From: Sphaerisporangium rufum
Lineage (GTDB): Bacteria; Actinomycetota; Actinomycetes; Streptosporangiales; Streptosporangiaceae
Assembly: GCF_016863395.1 (NCBI RefSeq)
Contig: NZ_BOOU01000052.1
Coordinates: forward strand, 110,653 to 174,652
Direction of reading: 5' to 3'
DNA length: 64,000 nt
The position numbers were made by a program, and so were the translations under genes. Position 1 is the stretch's first letter. The number at the start of each line of letters is the position of its first letter. Under the pieces are notes generated by a model that was not told the origin of the DNA, did no database searches, and saw only the letters and a list, made by a program, of their open reading frames with translations. Positions 18,184 through 27,136 of this stretch are shown one piece after another.

Positions 18184-18768
18184 TCAGCGGCGGCGGAACA
18201 GGGCGCGCAGGCCGCGCGGCCGCGGCGGGCCGGGGGCGTCCGGGACGCGGGCCACGGTGACGTCGGCGTGCCGGGACAGCTCGGCCAGCAGCCCGCGCAG
18301 CTCGTCCGGGCCGCCCGCCGGGCGGCCGGCGGCGGCCAGGGCGTGCAGCAGGCCGCCCTCGATGGGGAACGGCGCCGGGCCGGCCACGTCGACCACCACC
18401 GCCGCGGCGCCCTCGCCGAGCGCGGCCCGGCACACCTGCGGGGCAAGCGCCTGGATGGGCCGGGCGTCGGCCCGCCAGCGGCGCAGCGGGCCGCTGCCGG
18501 TGAAGGCCGGGACGGCGGTGCGGCCGTCCGCGCCGACCAGCAGCGGCAGCGCCATCTCGCTCTCCTTCTCTTGCCGCAGGCCGTGCGCGCCGGTCTCGGC
18601 GGCGGTCAGCACGGCCACGACCGGCACCAGCAGCCGGGCGCCGGCCAGCGCGGCGGCCACCTCGGCCGGGCCGGTGGTGCCGGCGGCGTGCCCGGCGAGC
18701 GCGGCGGCCAGCGCCGGGTCGGCGGCGCCGTCGTCATCGGGCACCAGTGGCTGCGGAATGCTCGGCAC
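18184..18768 (-). CDS. SseB-family protein
   Basis: This 194-residue soluble protein matches actinomycete SseB N-terminal-domain proteins: LLVPVVAVL, then a EKESEMALPLLVGADGRTAVPAFT-type core, then VVVDVAGPAPFPI. The family is widespread but without a settled function. It ends in a basic Arg cluster. The first 35 nt overlap the 3' end of the MFS gene in another frame, so the two are likely cotranscribed. The DHA2 remnant begins at its stop codon. Confidence 0.8.
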   Translation of the reverse strand: MPSIPQPLVPDDDGAADPALAAALAGHAAGTTGPAEVAAALAGARLLVPVVAVLTAAETGAHGLRQEKESEMALPLLVGADGRTAVPAFTGSGPLRRWRADARPIQALAPQVCRAALGEGAAAVVVDVAGPAPFPIEGGLLHALAAAGRPAGGPDELRGLLAELSRHADVTVARVPDAPGPPRPRGLRALFRRR

Positions 18769-20038
18769 GACCGTCGAGCCTACCCGGCGCGGCGTCGCCC
18801 GGCTCGCGCAGGGAACGGACCCGGCGGGCGAACATCGGCAGCGCCGATAGTGCCATGCCGGCCGCGCCGGCGGCGACCCCGGCCCGGCAGCCGGCGGCCT
18901 GGCCGATCACCCCGCCGAGCGCGCTGCCGATCGGCAGCACGCCGTAGATCAGCAGCCGGTAGCCGCCGTTGGTGCGGGCCAGCGCGCCGCGCGGCGCGAT
19001 GACCTGGCGCAGGGTGACCGACAGGACGTTCGCCGCGCCGAGCCCGACCCCGGCGACCAGCTGGACGGCGGCCAGCGCCGCCGCCAGCGCGCCGCCCCGC
19101 CAGGGCAGCGCGGCGAGCAGCAGCGGGGTGCCGGTGGACAGCACCAGGGCGGCGGCGAACGCGCGGCCGTACCCGACGCGCCCGGCGAGCCGCAGCGCGA
19201 CCAGGGTGCCGAGGAGCGCGCCGGCCCCGGAGGCGCTGAGGGCCAGGCCGTACAGGCCGGCGCCCAGGCCGCGCTCGGTGACCGCGAAGACGATCAGGTT
19301 GACGGTGAGGATCTGCGCCGCGCAGTTGTAGACCGCGGCGTGCGCGGTGAGCGCCCGCAGGAAGGGGTTGCGGGCGATCGGCCGCAGGCCGTCCAGGATG
19401 CCGGACGGCGCGCCGGCGGCGGCCGGCGGCGGCTCGGGCCGGCGCGCCCCGGCGACGCCGGCGGCACTGGCCACGTAGCTGGCGGCGTCGATCGCCACCG
19501 CCGGCGCCGGCCCGGCGAGCTGGGCGATCATCCCGGCCACGCCGGGCCCGGCGACCTGCGCGGCGGTGGTGGAACCCTGCATGGCCTGGTTGGCGGCCGG
19601 CAGATCCCGCTCGGCGACCAGGGACGGCACGTAGGCGAACCCGCCGATGTCGAAGACGACGCCGGCCGCCCCCACCGCGAAGGCCACCGCGACCAGCAGC
19701 GGGATCGACAGCAGGCCGGCGAGGTGCGCGAGCGGCACCACCAGCAGCGCGGCGGCGCGGAACAGGTCCATGGCGATCATCACCCGGCGCCGGCGGCGCC
19801 GTTCCAGCCAGTGCCCGGCGAGCAGCGGGAGCAGCACGTTGGGCAGGAACGCGGCGGTGGCGACGGCGGCCACCCCGGCCGGTCCGGCGCCCAGGGTCAG
19901 CGAGGCGACCAGCGGCAGGGCGACCGCGGTGACCTGGGCACCCATCGCGGAGACGCTGTGGCCCAGCCAGAAGCGGCGGAAATCGCGGTCGCGGCGCAGC
20001 ACGCCCGTCGGGCTTGTTACCGACACTACCCCTCCCAC
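18734..20038 (-). CDS. MFS transporter (MFS_3/EntS-like exporter)
   Basis: This is a 12-TM major facilitator of about 430 residues. N-terminal FRRFWLGHSVSAMGAQVTAVALPLVA and the loop LERRRRRRVMIAMDLFRA are typical of the MFS_3/enterobactin-exporter branch, which exports small molecules. The start is uncertain: GTG 20038 or GTG 20026. A GGAGGG lies between them, only 3 nt from the second. It is divergent from the CGNR regulator across a region with four GGTAAC-type half-sites, which suggests it is that regulator's target. SseB follows with overlap. Confidence 0.85.
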   Translation of the reverse strand: MGGVVSVTSPTGVLRRDRDFRRFWLGHSVSAMGAQVTAVALPLVASLTLGAGPAGVAAVATAAFLPNVLLPLLAGHWLERRRRRRVMIAMDLFRAAALLVVPLAHLAGLLSIPLLVAVAFAVGAAGVVFDIGGFAYVPSLVAERDLPAANQAMQGSTTAAQVAGPGVAGMIAQLAGPAPAVAIDAASYVASAAGVAGARRPEPPPAAAGAPSGILDGLRPIARNPFLRALTAHAAVYNCAAQILTVNLIVFAVTERGLGAGLYGLALSASGAGALLGTLVALRLAGRVGYGRAFAAALVLSTGTPLLLAALPWRGGALAAALAAVQLVAGVGLGAANVLSVTLRQVIAPRGALARTNGGYRLLIYGVLPIGSALGGVIGQAAGCRAGVAAGAAGMALSALPMFARRVRSLREPGDAAPGRLDGRAEHSAATGAR

Positions 20039-20076
20039 AGGTAACGGTTACCGCAAGACAGTACAGCACCGGTAAT
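20016..20076. promoter_or_regulatory. Four half-site operator between MFS and CGNR genes
   Basis: GTTACC at 20016-20021 and 20047-20052 and GGTAAC/GGTAAT at 20040-20045 and 20071-20076 form a regular array. Each type recurs at exactly 31 bp. The two central sites make the palindrome GGTAAC-G-GTTACC. The array spans the divergent promoters. Confidence 0.5.
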
Positions 20077-20078
20077 CT
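20073..20078 (+). promoter_or_regulatory. Leaderless -10 (TAATCT) for CGNR regulator
   Basis: TAATCT ends 6 nt before ATG 20085 and overlaps the last GGTAAT half-site, which fits autoregulation. Confidence 0.6.
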
Positions 20079-20084
20079 GGTGGC

Positions 20085-20651
20085 ATGGAGCAGCCCGGCG
20101 GCCGGGCGCCCGCGCCCGCGGCGCTGGCGCTGCTACAAGATTTCGCCAACACCGCCGACCTGGAGGCCGGCCGGGACGGGCTGCGCACGGCGGCCGACCT
20201 GGCGGAGTTCTGCGCCGCGCACGGCCTGCCCGGCCTGCGATTCGAAGAGGGCGCGGTGGCCGAGTGCGTGCGGCTGCGCGAGGCGCTGCGCGACGTGTGC
20301 CAGGCGCACGCCGGCGTGGACGTGCCGCCGGCGTCGGCGGCCGTGCTGGAGGAGATGCTGGCCGGTGCCGCGCTGCGCCTGGCGATCGACGCCGGCGGCG
20401 GTGCCCGCGCGGTGCCGGCGGCCGGGCTGGCCGGGCTGCCCGCCCTGGTGGCGCAGCTGGCCTGCGGGGTGCTCGCCGCCGTCGCCGACGGCACCTGGCC
20501 ACGGTTGAAGGCGTGCGCCGCGCACAGCTGCCGGTGGGTGTACTACGACCGCAGCCCGTCCGGCCGCAGCCGCTGGTGCACGATGAGCATCTGCGGCAGC
20601 CGCACCAAGATGCGCGGCTACCGCGCCCGCGGCGGGCAGACGGGCGGCTGA
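20085..20651 (+). CDS. CGNR zinc-finger transcriptional regulator
   Basis: This 188-residue protein has an ABATE-type N-terminal domain (residues 1 to about 135; DFANTADLEAGRDGL start) and a C-terminal CGNR zinc finger: CAAHSCRWVYYDRS, RSRWCTMSICGSRTK, with four Cys. The eponymous CGNR reads CGSR here. The family is taken to bind DNA through the finger and a ligand through the N-terminal domain. It starts leaderlessly and faces the MFS exporter, so it is probably a local regulator of export. The ligand is unknown. Confidence 0.88.
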   Translation: MEQPGGRAPAPAALALLQDFANTADLEAGRDGLRTAADLAEFCAAHGLPGLRFEEGAVAECVRLREALRDVCQAHAGVDVPPASAAVLEEMLAGAALRLAIDAGGGARAVPAAGLAGLPALVAQLACGVLAAVADGTWPRLKACAAHSCRWVYYDRSPSGRSRWCTMSICGSRTKMRGYRARGGQTGG

Positions 20652-20752
20652 CCCGCCCGCCGGCCCGCCACGCCGGGCGCATGCCGAGCTCCCGCCCGGC
20701 CCGCGCGGGGCGGGCGGGCGGCGGGATGGCCGGCCGGGGCGGAGGTGGGATT

Positions 20753-20773
20753 GCCGGCCGCTGACCGGCCGGC
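20753..20773. terminator. Hairpin between convergent CGNR and amidohydrolase genes
   Basis: GCCGGCCG, loop CTGAC, then CGGCCGGC: an 8-bp perfect stem in the gap between two convergent stops. There is no U-tract. Confidence 0.5.
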
Positions 20774-20796
20774 ACGGCTGCGCCGGGTCCCGGCGC

Positions 20797-21903
20797 TCAG
20801 CCCAGGTCGGCGATGGCGGCGACCGGGCCGCCGCCGGAGGGGCCCTGGTGGACGGCGGCCACCGAGACGAACACCGCCGGGTCGCCGGTGACCGCGGCGG
20901 CGACCCCGCCGACCGCCGCCTTGATCTGCCGGTGCCAGTGCACGTCGGAGTCGTCCAGCATGATGTTGCGCCGCCCGCGGACCCGGCCGGTGGGGTCGGC
21001 CTCGCACTTCATGAACACGTTGACCAGCCGGTCGCCGAGATCGGTGGAGTGCGGCCGGTCGGGCAGCTCGATGCCGCTGTCGCGGATGGCCGCCCAGATG
21101 CCGTCGGCGTCCAGCGCGTCCCGCATCACGCTGTGCCCGATGCGGTAGCGGCCGCCGATGCCGCGCACGTTGCCGACCACGACGATCTGCGCGCGGTCCA
21201 GCTCGACGCCGGAGGAGCAGGACGCGACGCTGGAGTAGAGCGACAGGTCCTTGTGGATCTGGTCGGCCGCCGGCATCTCGATCTCGCCCAGCGCGACGGC
21301 GATGCCGAGGGCGGTGGTGGAATTGGAGATGTCCATCGACGGGCCGGTGTCCTCGGTCACCACGTCATGGCCGCGCGAGCGGGCGTCGGTGATGGTGGCC
21401 AGGGTGAGCAGCGGGGTCTTGGTCTGCACGTAGTGCACGTCGGCCGGATCCTCGATACCGGCGATCTTCATGGCCTCGCGGACGCCGGCGGCGACCTTCT
21501 CCACCATCGCCGGGCGGCCGATGTCCTCGGGCAGGATGACGTCGCTCATGGCCACGCCGACCGAGACGCGCGGCTCGCCGGTGGGCTGGACGCCGGCCGG
21601 GTCCACCGAGGCGAAGATCGTGGCGTGCGGGCTGAGCACGCCGTCGGTGCCGCCGGACCACACCAGCGGCACCTGGGCGACCTCCTCGGCGGAGCGGGTG
21701 CCGCGGGCCAGCAGCACCTCGCGGAACGCCCGGTCGGCCAGGATGCGGGTGTAGTCGTTGACGCCGCCGTTGCCCTCGGTCTTGCCGATGACGGCGAGCA
21801 CCCGGTCGGCCTCGATCACCCCGTCGTCGATCAACCGGGCCAGCCCGGAGGCGTCGGTGACGCTCTCGATGGCGACCTTGCGCACCTCGATCGGATCCGG
21901 CAT
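20797..21903 (-). CDS. Ring-opening amidohydrolase (cyanuric acid hydrolase/barbiturase family)
   Basis: This 368-residue enzyme belongs to the AtzD/barbiturase fold, built from three concatenated repeats each giving a Ser-Lys dyad. Candidate dyad residues are Lys41 ([10 protein letters not shown]), Lys162 (KTPLL), Lys299 (MKCEADPTG), Ser83 (WSGG), Ser230/231 (SCSSG) and Ser356 (GPSGGGP). These enzymes open cyanuric acid or barbiturate rings. A strong SD (GGGGAGG) precedes the ATG. The carbamate kinase gene ends 58 nt upstream, suggesting a catabolic unit for a cyclic ureide. The actual substrate cannot be told from sequence. Confidence 0.88.
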   Translation of the reverse strand: MPDPIEVRKVAIESVTDASGLARLIDDGVIEADRVLAVIGKTEGNGGVNDYTRILADRAFREVLLARGTRSAEEVAQVPLVWSGGTDGVLSPHATIFASVDPAGVQPTGEPRVSVGVAMSDVILPEDIGRPAMVEKVAAGVREAMKIAGIEDPADVHYVQTKTPLLTLATITDARSRGHDVVTEDTGPSMDISNSTTALGIAVALGEIEMPAADQIHKDLSLYSSVASCSSGVELDRAQIVVVGNVRGIGGRYRIGHSVMRDALDADGIWAAIRDSGIELPDRPHSTDLGDRLVNVFMKCEADPTGRVRGRRNIMLDDSDVHWHRQIKAAVGGVAAAVTGDPAVFVSVAAVHQGPSGGGPVAAIADLG

Positions 21904-21961
21904 GTCCTCCCCTTTCGCTTACATCACGTGACACCACGTGCCGGTGCGGGCGCGCCGGCCG

Positions 21962-22870
21962 TCAACCCTCCACCACGGTGCCGACCCGGCCGGACGGCGC
22001 CTCGCCGATGTGCTCCAGCGAGGTGATCACCGCCCGGCCGCCGGACACGGCGAACCGCAGCGCGGCGGCCACCTTGGGCCCCATGCTGCCACCGGCGAAG
22101 TGCCCGGCGGCGTGCAGCCTGCCCAGCTCGGCGGCGGTGATCCGGCCGATCGGCCGCGGGTCGGCGGTGCCGAAGCCGACGACGGCGGCGGGCACGTCCG
22201 TCGCGATGATCAGCACGTCCGCCCGTACCGCTCGGGCGAGCACCGCGGCGGCGGCGTCCTTGTCGACCACCGCCTCCACCCCGGCCAGGGTGCCGTCCGG
22301 CCGCCGGACGACCGGCACTCCCCCGCCGCCGGCCACCACGACCGTGTATCCGGCCGCCATCAGCGCCAGCGCGGCCGGGGCGTCCAGGATCTCCAGCGGC
22401 TCGGGCGAGGCCACCACCCGCCGCCACCCCCGGCCGGGGAACTCCCGCCAGGTCTGGCCCAGCCGCTCGAACCGGCGGGCCTGCGCGGCGTCGAAATAGC
22501 GGCCGATCGGCTTGACCGGGTGCCCGAACGCCGGGTCGGCCGCGTCCACCAGGGTGCGGGTCACCACGACGGCCGCCCGCTCGCCGAGCGCGTTGAGGAT
22601 GAGCGTGCCGATGGTGGCCTGGGTCTGCGCGCCGCACCAGTCCAGCGGGACCGGGGGCACCACGTCCGCGGCGAGCTGGTTCTTCAGCAGCAGGTTGCCG
22701 ACCTGGGGGCCGTTGCCGTGGGTCACGGTGACCTGGTGGCCGCGGCCGATCAGCGCCGTGACGTGCGCCATGGCGCCCTCCACGGCGCGCCGCTGGTCGC
22801 CGGGCGAGGCACTGCCGTCCGGCCCGGTCATCGCGTTGCCGCCCAGCGCGACCAGGACGCGTTCCCCCAC
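21962..22870 (-). CDS. arcC: Carbamate kinase
   Basis: This 302-residue amino-acid-kinase-fold enzyme has the usual length for ArcC. Motifs are VALGGNAM near the N-terminus, TVTHGNGPQVGNLLLKN, VVAGGGGVPV, VVDKDAAAAVLA and GGSMGPKVAAALRF. It interconverts carbamoyl phosphate plus ADP with carbamate plus ATP. It starts leaderlessly with GTG and leads into the ring-opening amidohydrolase. The pairing suggests it recovers ATP from the carbamoyl group released in breakdown of a cyclic ureide. A carbamoyltransferase is not seen in the window. Confidence 0.93.
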   Translation of the reverse strand: MGERVLVALGGNAMTGPDGSASPGDQRRAVEGAMAHVTALIGRGHQVTVTHGNGPQVGNLLLKNQLAADVVPPVPLDWCGAQTQATIGTLILNALGERAAVVVTRTLVDAADPAFGHPVKPIGRYFDAAQARRFERLGQTWREFPGRGWRRVVASPEPLEILDAPAALALMAAGYTVVVAGGGGVPVVRRPDGTLAGVEAVVDKDAAAAVLARAVRADVLIIATDVPAAVVGFGTADPRPIGRITAAELGRLHAAGHFAGGSMGPKVAAALRFAVSGGRAVITSLEHIGEAPSGRVGTVVEG

Positions 22871-22876
22871 AGCCCG

Positions 22877-22882
22877 AAGCTA
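22877..22882 (-). promoter_or_regulatory. Leaderless -10 (TAGCTT) for carbamate kinase
   Basis: On the minus strand TAGCTT lies 6 nt before GTG 22870. It probably drives the kinase-amidohydrolase unit. Confidence 0.6.
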
Positions 22883-23201
22883 TCCACCGGCCGGCCGCCC
22901 CTCATTGGCCATCTCTGCCCACGAACGCCCGTATGTTCGGAAACTTTCGCCAACCCGCGGCCGGCGCCGGCCCGGCCGGGTGCCACCGTCCGCCGCCGCC
23001 GGCCCCGGATAGGCACCGACCGCAAATCGGGTTAGCGACCTGACGATAATCGCCGCCTTTGGCGCTAAGAATCCGCTTTTTCGAGCCCGAAGAAACTTTA
23101 TTTCGGACATACGGCTTTCTACGGGATCGGCCGCCAACCACTTCCCCCCTCAAGTGACTAATAACCAGATGACGGTAGTTGTCCTCTAGCAAAGGATGCT
23201 G
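22883..23201. other. Intergenic region upstream of subtilase gene
   Basis: There is no gene here. The right half (about 23035-23195) is notably AT-rich for this genome and must carry the subtilase promoter. I could not assign a confident -35/-10. The 6-bp inverted arms TTAGCG and CGCTAA occur at about 23034 and 23064. AAAGGA at 23191-23196 is the ribosome-binding site for ATG 23202. Confidence 0.5.
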
Positions 23202-26200
23202 ATGACACCGAAAGTCAGAGCCGCGGCCGTGGCGGCCGTGCTCGTCCTTGGCGGTACGGCGGCGCTCGCCGCGCCCGCCGCGGCGGCCCCCGCGCCGCAG
23301 CCCGCCCCCCGTTCCGGCGGCGGGTCCACCCAGATCACGCTGATCACCGGGGACCGGGTGACGGTCACCGCCGGCCGGGAAGGCCCGCCGGCGTACCGGG
23401 TGGAGCGCGGCGCGGGGCGGAAGGTCTCCTTCTCGATCCGCACGATGGCCGGGCACACCTACGTGGTCCCGTCCGACGCGGCGCCACTGATCGGGCAGGG
23501 CCTGGTGGACCGGCGGCTGTTCGACGTCACCCAGCTGGCCGCCTGGCGCTACGACGACGCGCACCGCGCCGACATCCCGGTCATCACCCAGGGCGGACCG
23601 GCGCCCAAGGCCGCGATCACCGGCCGCGCCGTTCCCCGGCTGGGCCTGACCGCCGCCCGGATCCCCAAGGCGCAGGCGGCCACCGCCTGGCAGCAGCTCG
23701 GGCGCGGCACCGGGGCGCGCACCCTGGCCTCCGGGGTGTCCAAGCTGTGGCTGGACGGCAAGCTGTCCTACTCGCTGGACAAGAGCGTCCCGCAGATCGG
23801 CGCGCCCGAAGCCTGGAAGCAGGGCCTCACCGGCAAGGGCGTCACCGTGGCCGTGCTGGACTCCGGCTACGACCACGCCCACCCCGACCTGAAGGGCGTG
23901 GTCACCCAGGAGGCCAACTTCTCCGACGAGCCCGACACCGGAGACGAGGTCGGGCACGGCACGCACGTCGCCTCCACCGTCGCCGGCTCCGGCGCCGCCT
24001 CCGGTGGCAAGTACCGCGGCGTCGCCCCGGACGCCAAGATCGCCTTCGGCAAGGTCGGCGGTCTCTACGGCGTCTCCGACTCGGCGCTGATCGCCGGCAT
24101 GGAATGGGCCGCCACCCAGGTCAAGGCCAAGGTCGTCAGCATCAGCATCGGCGGCCCCGACAGCGAGGACGTCGACCCGATCGAGCAGGCCGTCAACGAG
24201 CTCAGCGAAAGCACCGGCACCCTGTTCGTCATCGCCGCGGGCAACGCCGGCACTGCGGAGTCGGTGGGCAGCCCGGGCAGCGCGGACGCCGCGCTGACCG
24301 TCGGCGCGGTGGACGATAATGACAAGCTGGCCGGCTTCTCCAGCCGCGGCCCGCGGGTCGGCGACGGCGCGATCAAGCCCGACATCACCGCACCGGGCGT
24401 CGGCATCGTCGCCGCCAACGCCGGCGGCAGCGGGGACAACGCCTACATCTCCTATAGCGGCACCTCGATGGCCACCCCGCACGTGTCCGGCTCGGCCGCC
24501 ATCCTCGCCCAGCGCCACCCCGACTGGTCCGGCGCCCGGCTCAAGGCCGCCCTGATGGGCGCCGCCAAACCCACCGACGGCCTCACCCCCACCGAACAGG
24601 GCACCGGCCGCGTCGACGTACCACGCACCATCGCCCAGCAGATCGTCACCGAAACCCCGAACATCAACGCCTACCTGAAATGGCCGCAAGCGGGCGGCCA
24701 GACCGTCACCAGGGAACTCACCTACACCAACACCGGCGACACCGAGGTGGAGCTGGCGCTGGCCACCGACGGCCCCTACACCCTGTCGGCCGACCGGCTG
24801 CGGCTGCCCGCCGGCGGCACCGGCTCGGTCACCCTCACCCTCAAGGCCGGCCTGCCCACCGGCAACCACGCCGGCACCGTCACCGCCACCACCGGTGACA
24901 CCACCGTCCGCAGCCTCGCGAGCGCCTACGTCGAACCCGAGTCCTACGACGTGACCATCAAGGCGACCGGCCACGACGGCGCCCCGATCCCGTTCGGCTT
25001 CGCCACGATCTACGACCTGAAGGCGCAGCGGTTCCGCGACGTCCTCCTGCAGGACGGGACCGGGCATGCCCGGCTGAGCAAGGGCGAGTGGACGCTGGCC
25101 GCCGACCTGTACGAGGATGCCGGCTACACCCTCGGCTACCAGCGGCTGACCGTCGCCAAGGACACCGAGGTGGTGCTGGACGCCCGCCGCTCCAAGCAGG
25201 TGCGCTTCTCGGTGGACGACCCGGCCGCCAAGCCCCAGGAATTCGCGTCGCTCAACGTGCTACACAAGGACGGCGATCAGCTCTTCGGGTTCTATACCTG
25301 GTCCAGCGGCAACCCCAACGAAGGGTTGTACGTGCTGCCGTCCCGGCTGCCGGGCCTGCAGTTCATGGCCAGGTCGGTGTGGGACCGGGCGGCTCAGGCG
25401 GGTGGCCCGGTCCGTTACGACGTGGCCGGCCACTACACCGGCGGCCTGCCCGCCGACCCGGTCATCCAGGGCCGCCGCGCGGACATGCGCAAGGTCACCG
25501 TCCGCTTCCACGGCCAGGACGTCGCCGCCCCCGGCCTGTTCGACCGGAGCCTGACGCTGCCGGACATGCAGGTCAACTTCTTCGGCTCGCCCGAGACCGT
25601 ACAGGCGCCCGGCATTCTCACCAACTACGTCACCCCGGCCGGCGGCCTGAACATGAGCGGGGCGTTCGGCCATGACGAGGGCTTCTACTTCGAGTCCGAC
25701 CTGAACCCCTATCCGGTGCGCAGCGCGCCGGCGACCGAGGTGTGGAACGCCGCGGCGACCGGGCCGTCCGCGCCGTTCGTCTACCAGGACGGCAACGCCC
25801 TGGGCTACGTCCTGGACGGGCTGTTCACCGACGCCGGGGCCGGCCGGATGGGCTGGGACGGCCACGCCACCGGCACCGCCACGGTGAGCCGCGACGGAAA
25901 GGTACTGGGCACGCAGGAACTGGCCGGTTGCGAGGCCGGCGGCCAGTGCGGCCTGGAGGTGGAGACGCCGGAGGGCACCGGCACCTACACCGTCGCCGTC
26001 TCGGCCCGCCGGAACGTGCCCTACGCCAACCTGGCCACCGCAGTGGAGTCCTCCTGGACCTTCCGCTCGGCGCCCGCACCCGAGTTCGCCCTGGTGGAGG
26101 TGCCGTCGGTCAAGCTCGCGCCGCACGGCCTGAGCGAGCTGAACCGGGCCCGCCCCGGCTCGGTCACCCCGCTGCAGGCCCGCGCCGAAGGCGGCAAGCT

Positions 26201-26402
26201 CACCGGCCTGCGCCTGGAGGCCTCCACCGACGACGGCACCACCTGGCGTCCGCTGCCCGTGGTCCGCACCGGCGGCGCCTGGCTCACAGTGATCACCAAC
26301 CCGCGCACCGCCGGGTACGTGTCGCTGCGCGCCACCGCCACCGGTCCGGACGGCACCGCGGTCAAGCACACCATCACCCGCGCCTACGCCGTCCAGCGTT
26401 GA
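23202..26402 (+). CDS. Large secreted subtilisin-like serine protease (S8)
   Basis: This is a 1066-residue exported protease. Signal peptide about 1-30; prosegment about 40-190; catalytic S8 domain about 195-480 with Asp220 (VAVLDSGYDH), His255 (GHGTHVAS), oxyanion Asn348 (AAGN) and Ser422 (GTSMATPH). About 580 residues of beta-rich C-terminal domains follow, common in large actinomycete subtilases and thought to bind substrate or cell wall. ATG 23202 is favoured because AAAGGA lies 5 nt before it; ATG 23196 in the same frame overlaps that SD. A long hairpin follows the stop. The SSI-like inhibitor 5 kb upstream is a possible partner. Confidence 0.93.
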   Translation: MTPKVRAAAVAAVLVLGGTAALAAPAAAAPAPQPAPRSGGGSTQITLITGDRVTVTAGREGPPAYRVERGAGRKVSFSIRTMAGHTYVVPSDAAPLIGQGLVDRRLFDVTQLAAWRYDDAHRADIPVITQGGPAPKAAITGRAVPRLGLTAARIPKAQAATAWQQLGRGTGARTLASGVSKLWLDGKLSYSLDKSVPQIGAPEAWKQGLTGKGVTVAVLDSGYDHAHPDLKGVVTQEANFSDEPDTGDEVGHGTHVASTVAGSGAASGGKYRGVAPDAKIAFGKVGGLYGVSDSALIAGMEWAATQVKAKVVSISIGGPDSEDVDPIEQAVNELSESTGTLFVIAAGNAGTAESVGSPGSADAALTVGAVDDNDKLAGFSSRGPRVGDGAIKPDITAPGVGIVAANAGGSGDNAYISYSGTSMATPHVSGSAAILAQRHPDWSGARLKAALMGAAKPTDGLTPTEQGTGRVDVPRTIAQQIVTETPNINAYLKWPQAGGQTVTRELTYTNTGDTEVELALATDGPYTLSADRLRLPAGGTGSVTLTLKAGLPTGNHAGTVTATTGDTTVRSLASAYVEPESYDVTIKATGHDGAPIPFGFATIYDLKAQRFRDVLLQDGTGHARLSKGEWTLAADLYEDAGYTLGYQRLTVAKDTEVVLDARRSKQVRFSVDDPAAKPQEFASLNVLHKDGDQLFGFYTWSSGNPNEGLYVLPSRLPGLQFMARSVWDRAAQAGGPVRYDVAGHYTGGLPADPVIQGRRADMRKVTVRFHGQDVAAPGLFDRSLTLPDMQVNFFGSPETVQAPGILTNYVTPAGGLNMSGAFGHDEGFYFESDLNPYPVRSAPATEVWNAAATGPSAPFVYQDGNALGYVLDGLFTDAGAGRMGWDGHATGTATVSRDGKVLGTQELAGCEAGGQCGLEVETPEGTGTYTVAVSARRNVPYANLATAVESSWTFRSAPAPEFALVEVPSVKLAPHGLSELNRARPGSVTPLQARAEGGKLTGLRLEASTDDGTTWRPLPVVRTGGAWLTVITNPRTAGYVSLRATATGPDGTAVKHTITRAYAVQR

Positions 26403-26407
26403 CCCAC

Positions 26408-26440
26408 CCGGCGGGCGCCGGCACCCCCGGCGCCCGCCGG
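26408..26440 (+). terminator. Strong stem-loop after subtilase
   Basis: A perfect 14-bp GC stem (arms 26408-26421 and 26427-26440) encloses a 5-nt loop CACCC. It begins 6 nt after the subtilase stop and has no U-tract. Confidence 0.75.
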
Positions 26441-26560
26441 CCCGGCCGGGGCGGGCCTGAGCACGACCACCCGCCCCGGCCGATCCGCCGAAGGCACCGG
26501 ACGCGACGACCCGCCCAGGCGGCATGGGAAGCCGCCGGGCGAGCGGCGCCGGCGCGCGGG

Positions 26561-26941
26561 TCAGACCCGGGCGAGCAGGCCGCGCAGGCCGTAGGCGATC
26601 TCGTCCAGGCAGGCGTACCGGCCGGCGGCCACCGCGCGGACCAGGTCGCCGGCCGATGCGTCGGCGGCGGCCAGCTCCACCCCGTTGTACTCCAGGAAGA
26701 CCACCGTGCTGATCCAGGCGACCCGGCGGCCGCCCCGGGCGAACGGGCTGTGCGCCGCCAGCGAGTGCAGCAGCGCGGCCGCCTTCACCATGACGTGCGG
26801 ATAGGCCTCGTGCCCGAACATGGACGCCGCCGGGCGCCGCACCGCGGCGTCGAGCAGGCCCCGGTCGCGCAGCCGCGGCGGCGCGGCGAGCGCCAGCCGG
26901 GCCAGGCCGAGGACCTGCTCGCCGGTCAGGTAGCGGGTCAT
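26561..26941 (-). CDS. Doc/Fic-like toxin with degenerate catalytic motif
   Basis: This 126-residue protein has the Doc layout: MTRYLTGEQV start, an AAAVRRPAASMFGHEAYPHV-like helix, and MVKAAALLHSLAAHSPF. Doc toxins are kinases of EF-Tu using the Fic-type motif HPFxDGNKR. Here residues 64-73 read HSPFARGGRR: the catalytic His position holds Ser65, Asp is Arg, and Asn is Gly. It may be inactive or have changed activity. It starts in an ATGA overlap with the upstream ribbon-helix-helix antitoxin, a classic toxin-antitoxin arrangement. Confidence 0.82.
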   Translation of the reverse strand: MTRYLTGEQVLGLARLALAAPPRLRDRGLLDAAVRRPAASMFGHEAYPHVMVKAAALLHSLAAHSPFARGGRRVAWISTVVFLEYNGVELAAADASAGDLVRAVAAGRYACLDEIAYGLRGLLARV

Positions 26942-27135
26942 TCGCCGAGATCGTCCAGCACCGAACGCCAGCGGCGGGCCGCGGCGGCCCCGAGCCGGTG
27001 CACCTCCTCGTCCGCCTCGCGGCGGGCGATGTACTCCTCCACGGCGGCGTGCGCCACCTGCCGCACGCTGCGCCCCTCCTTCTCGGCGCGGCGCCGCAGG
27101 GCGGCGAAGTGCTCGTCGCTGAGGCGCAGCGTCAT
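26938..27135 (-). CDS. Ribbon-helix-helix antitoxin
   Basis: This 65-residue protein has a MTLRLSDEHFAALRRRAEKEG start, the beta-strand and helix of CopG/Arc-type RHH DNA-binding domains. An acidic/basic C-terminal helix of about 25 residues would wrap the toxin. RBS GGGAGG precedes the ATG. The stop overlaps the toxin start by 4 nt. An 8-bp inverted repeat overlaps its promoter and its start region, fitting autorepression by the RHH dimer. Confidence 0.85.
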   Translation of the reverse strand: MTLRLSDEHFAALRRRAEKEGRSVRQVAHAAVEEYIARREADEEVHRLGAAAARRWRSVLDDLGE

Positions 27136-27136
27136 T

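Noticed and set aside
22902..25067. 721-codon minus-strand frame opposite the subtilase
   Set aside because: It is an antisense shadow in high-GC DNA. The plus strand carries the complete catalytic triad and a signal peptide.
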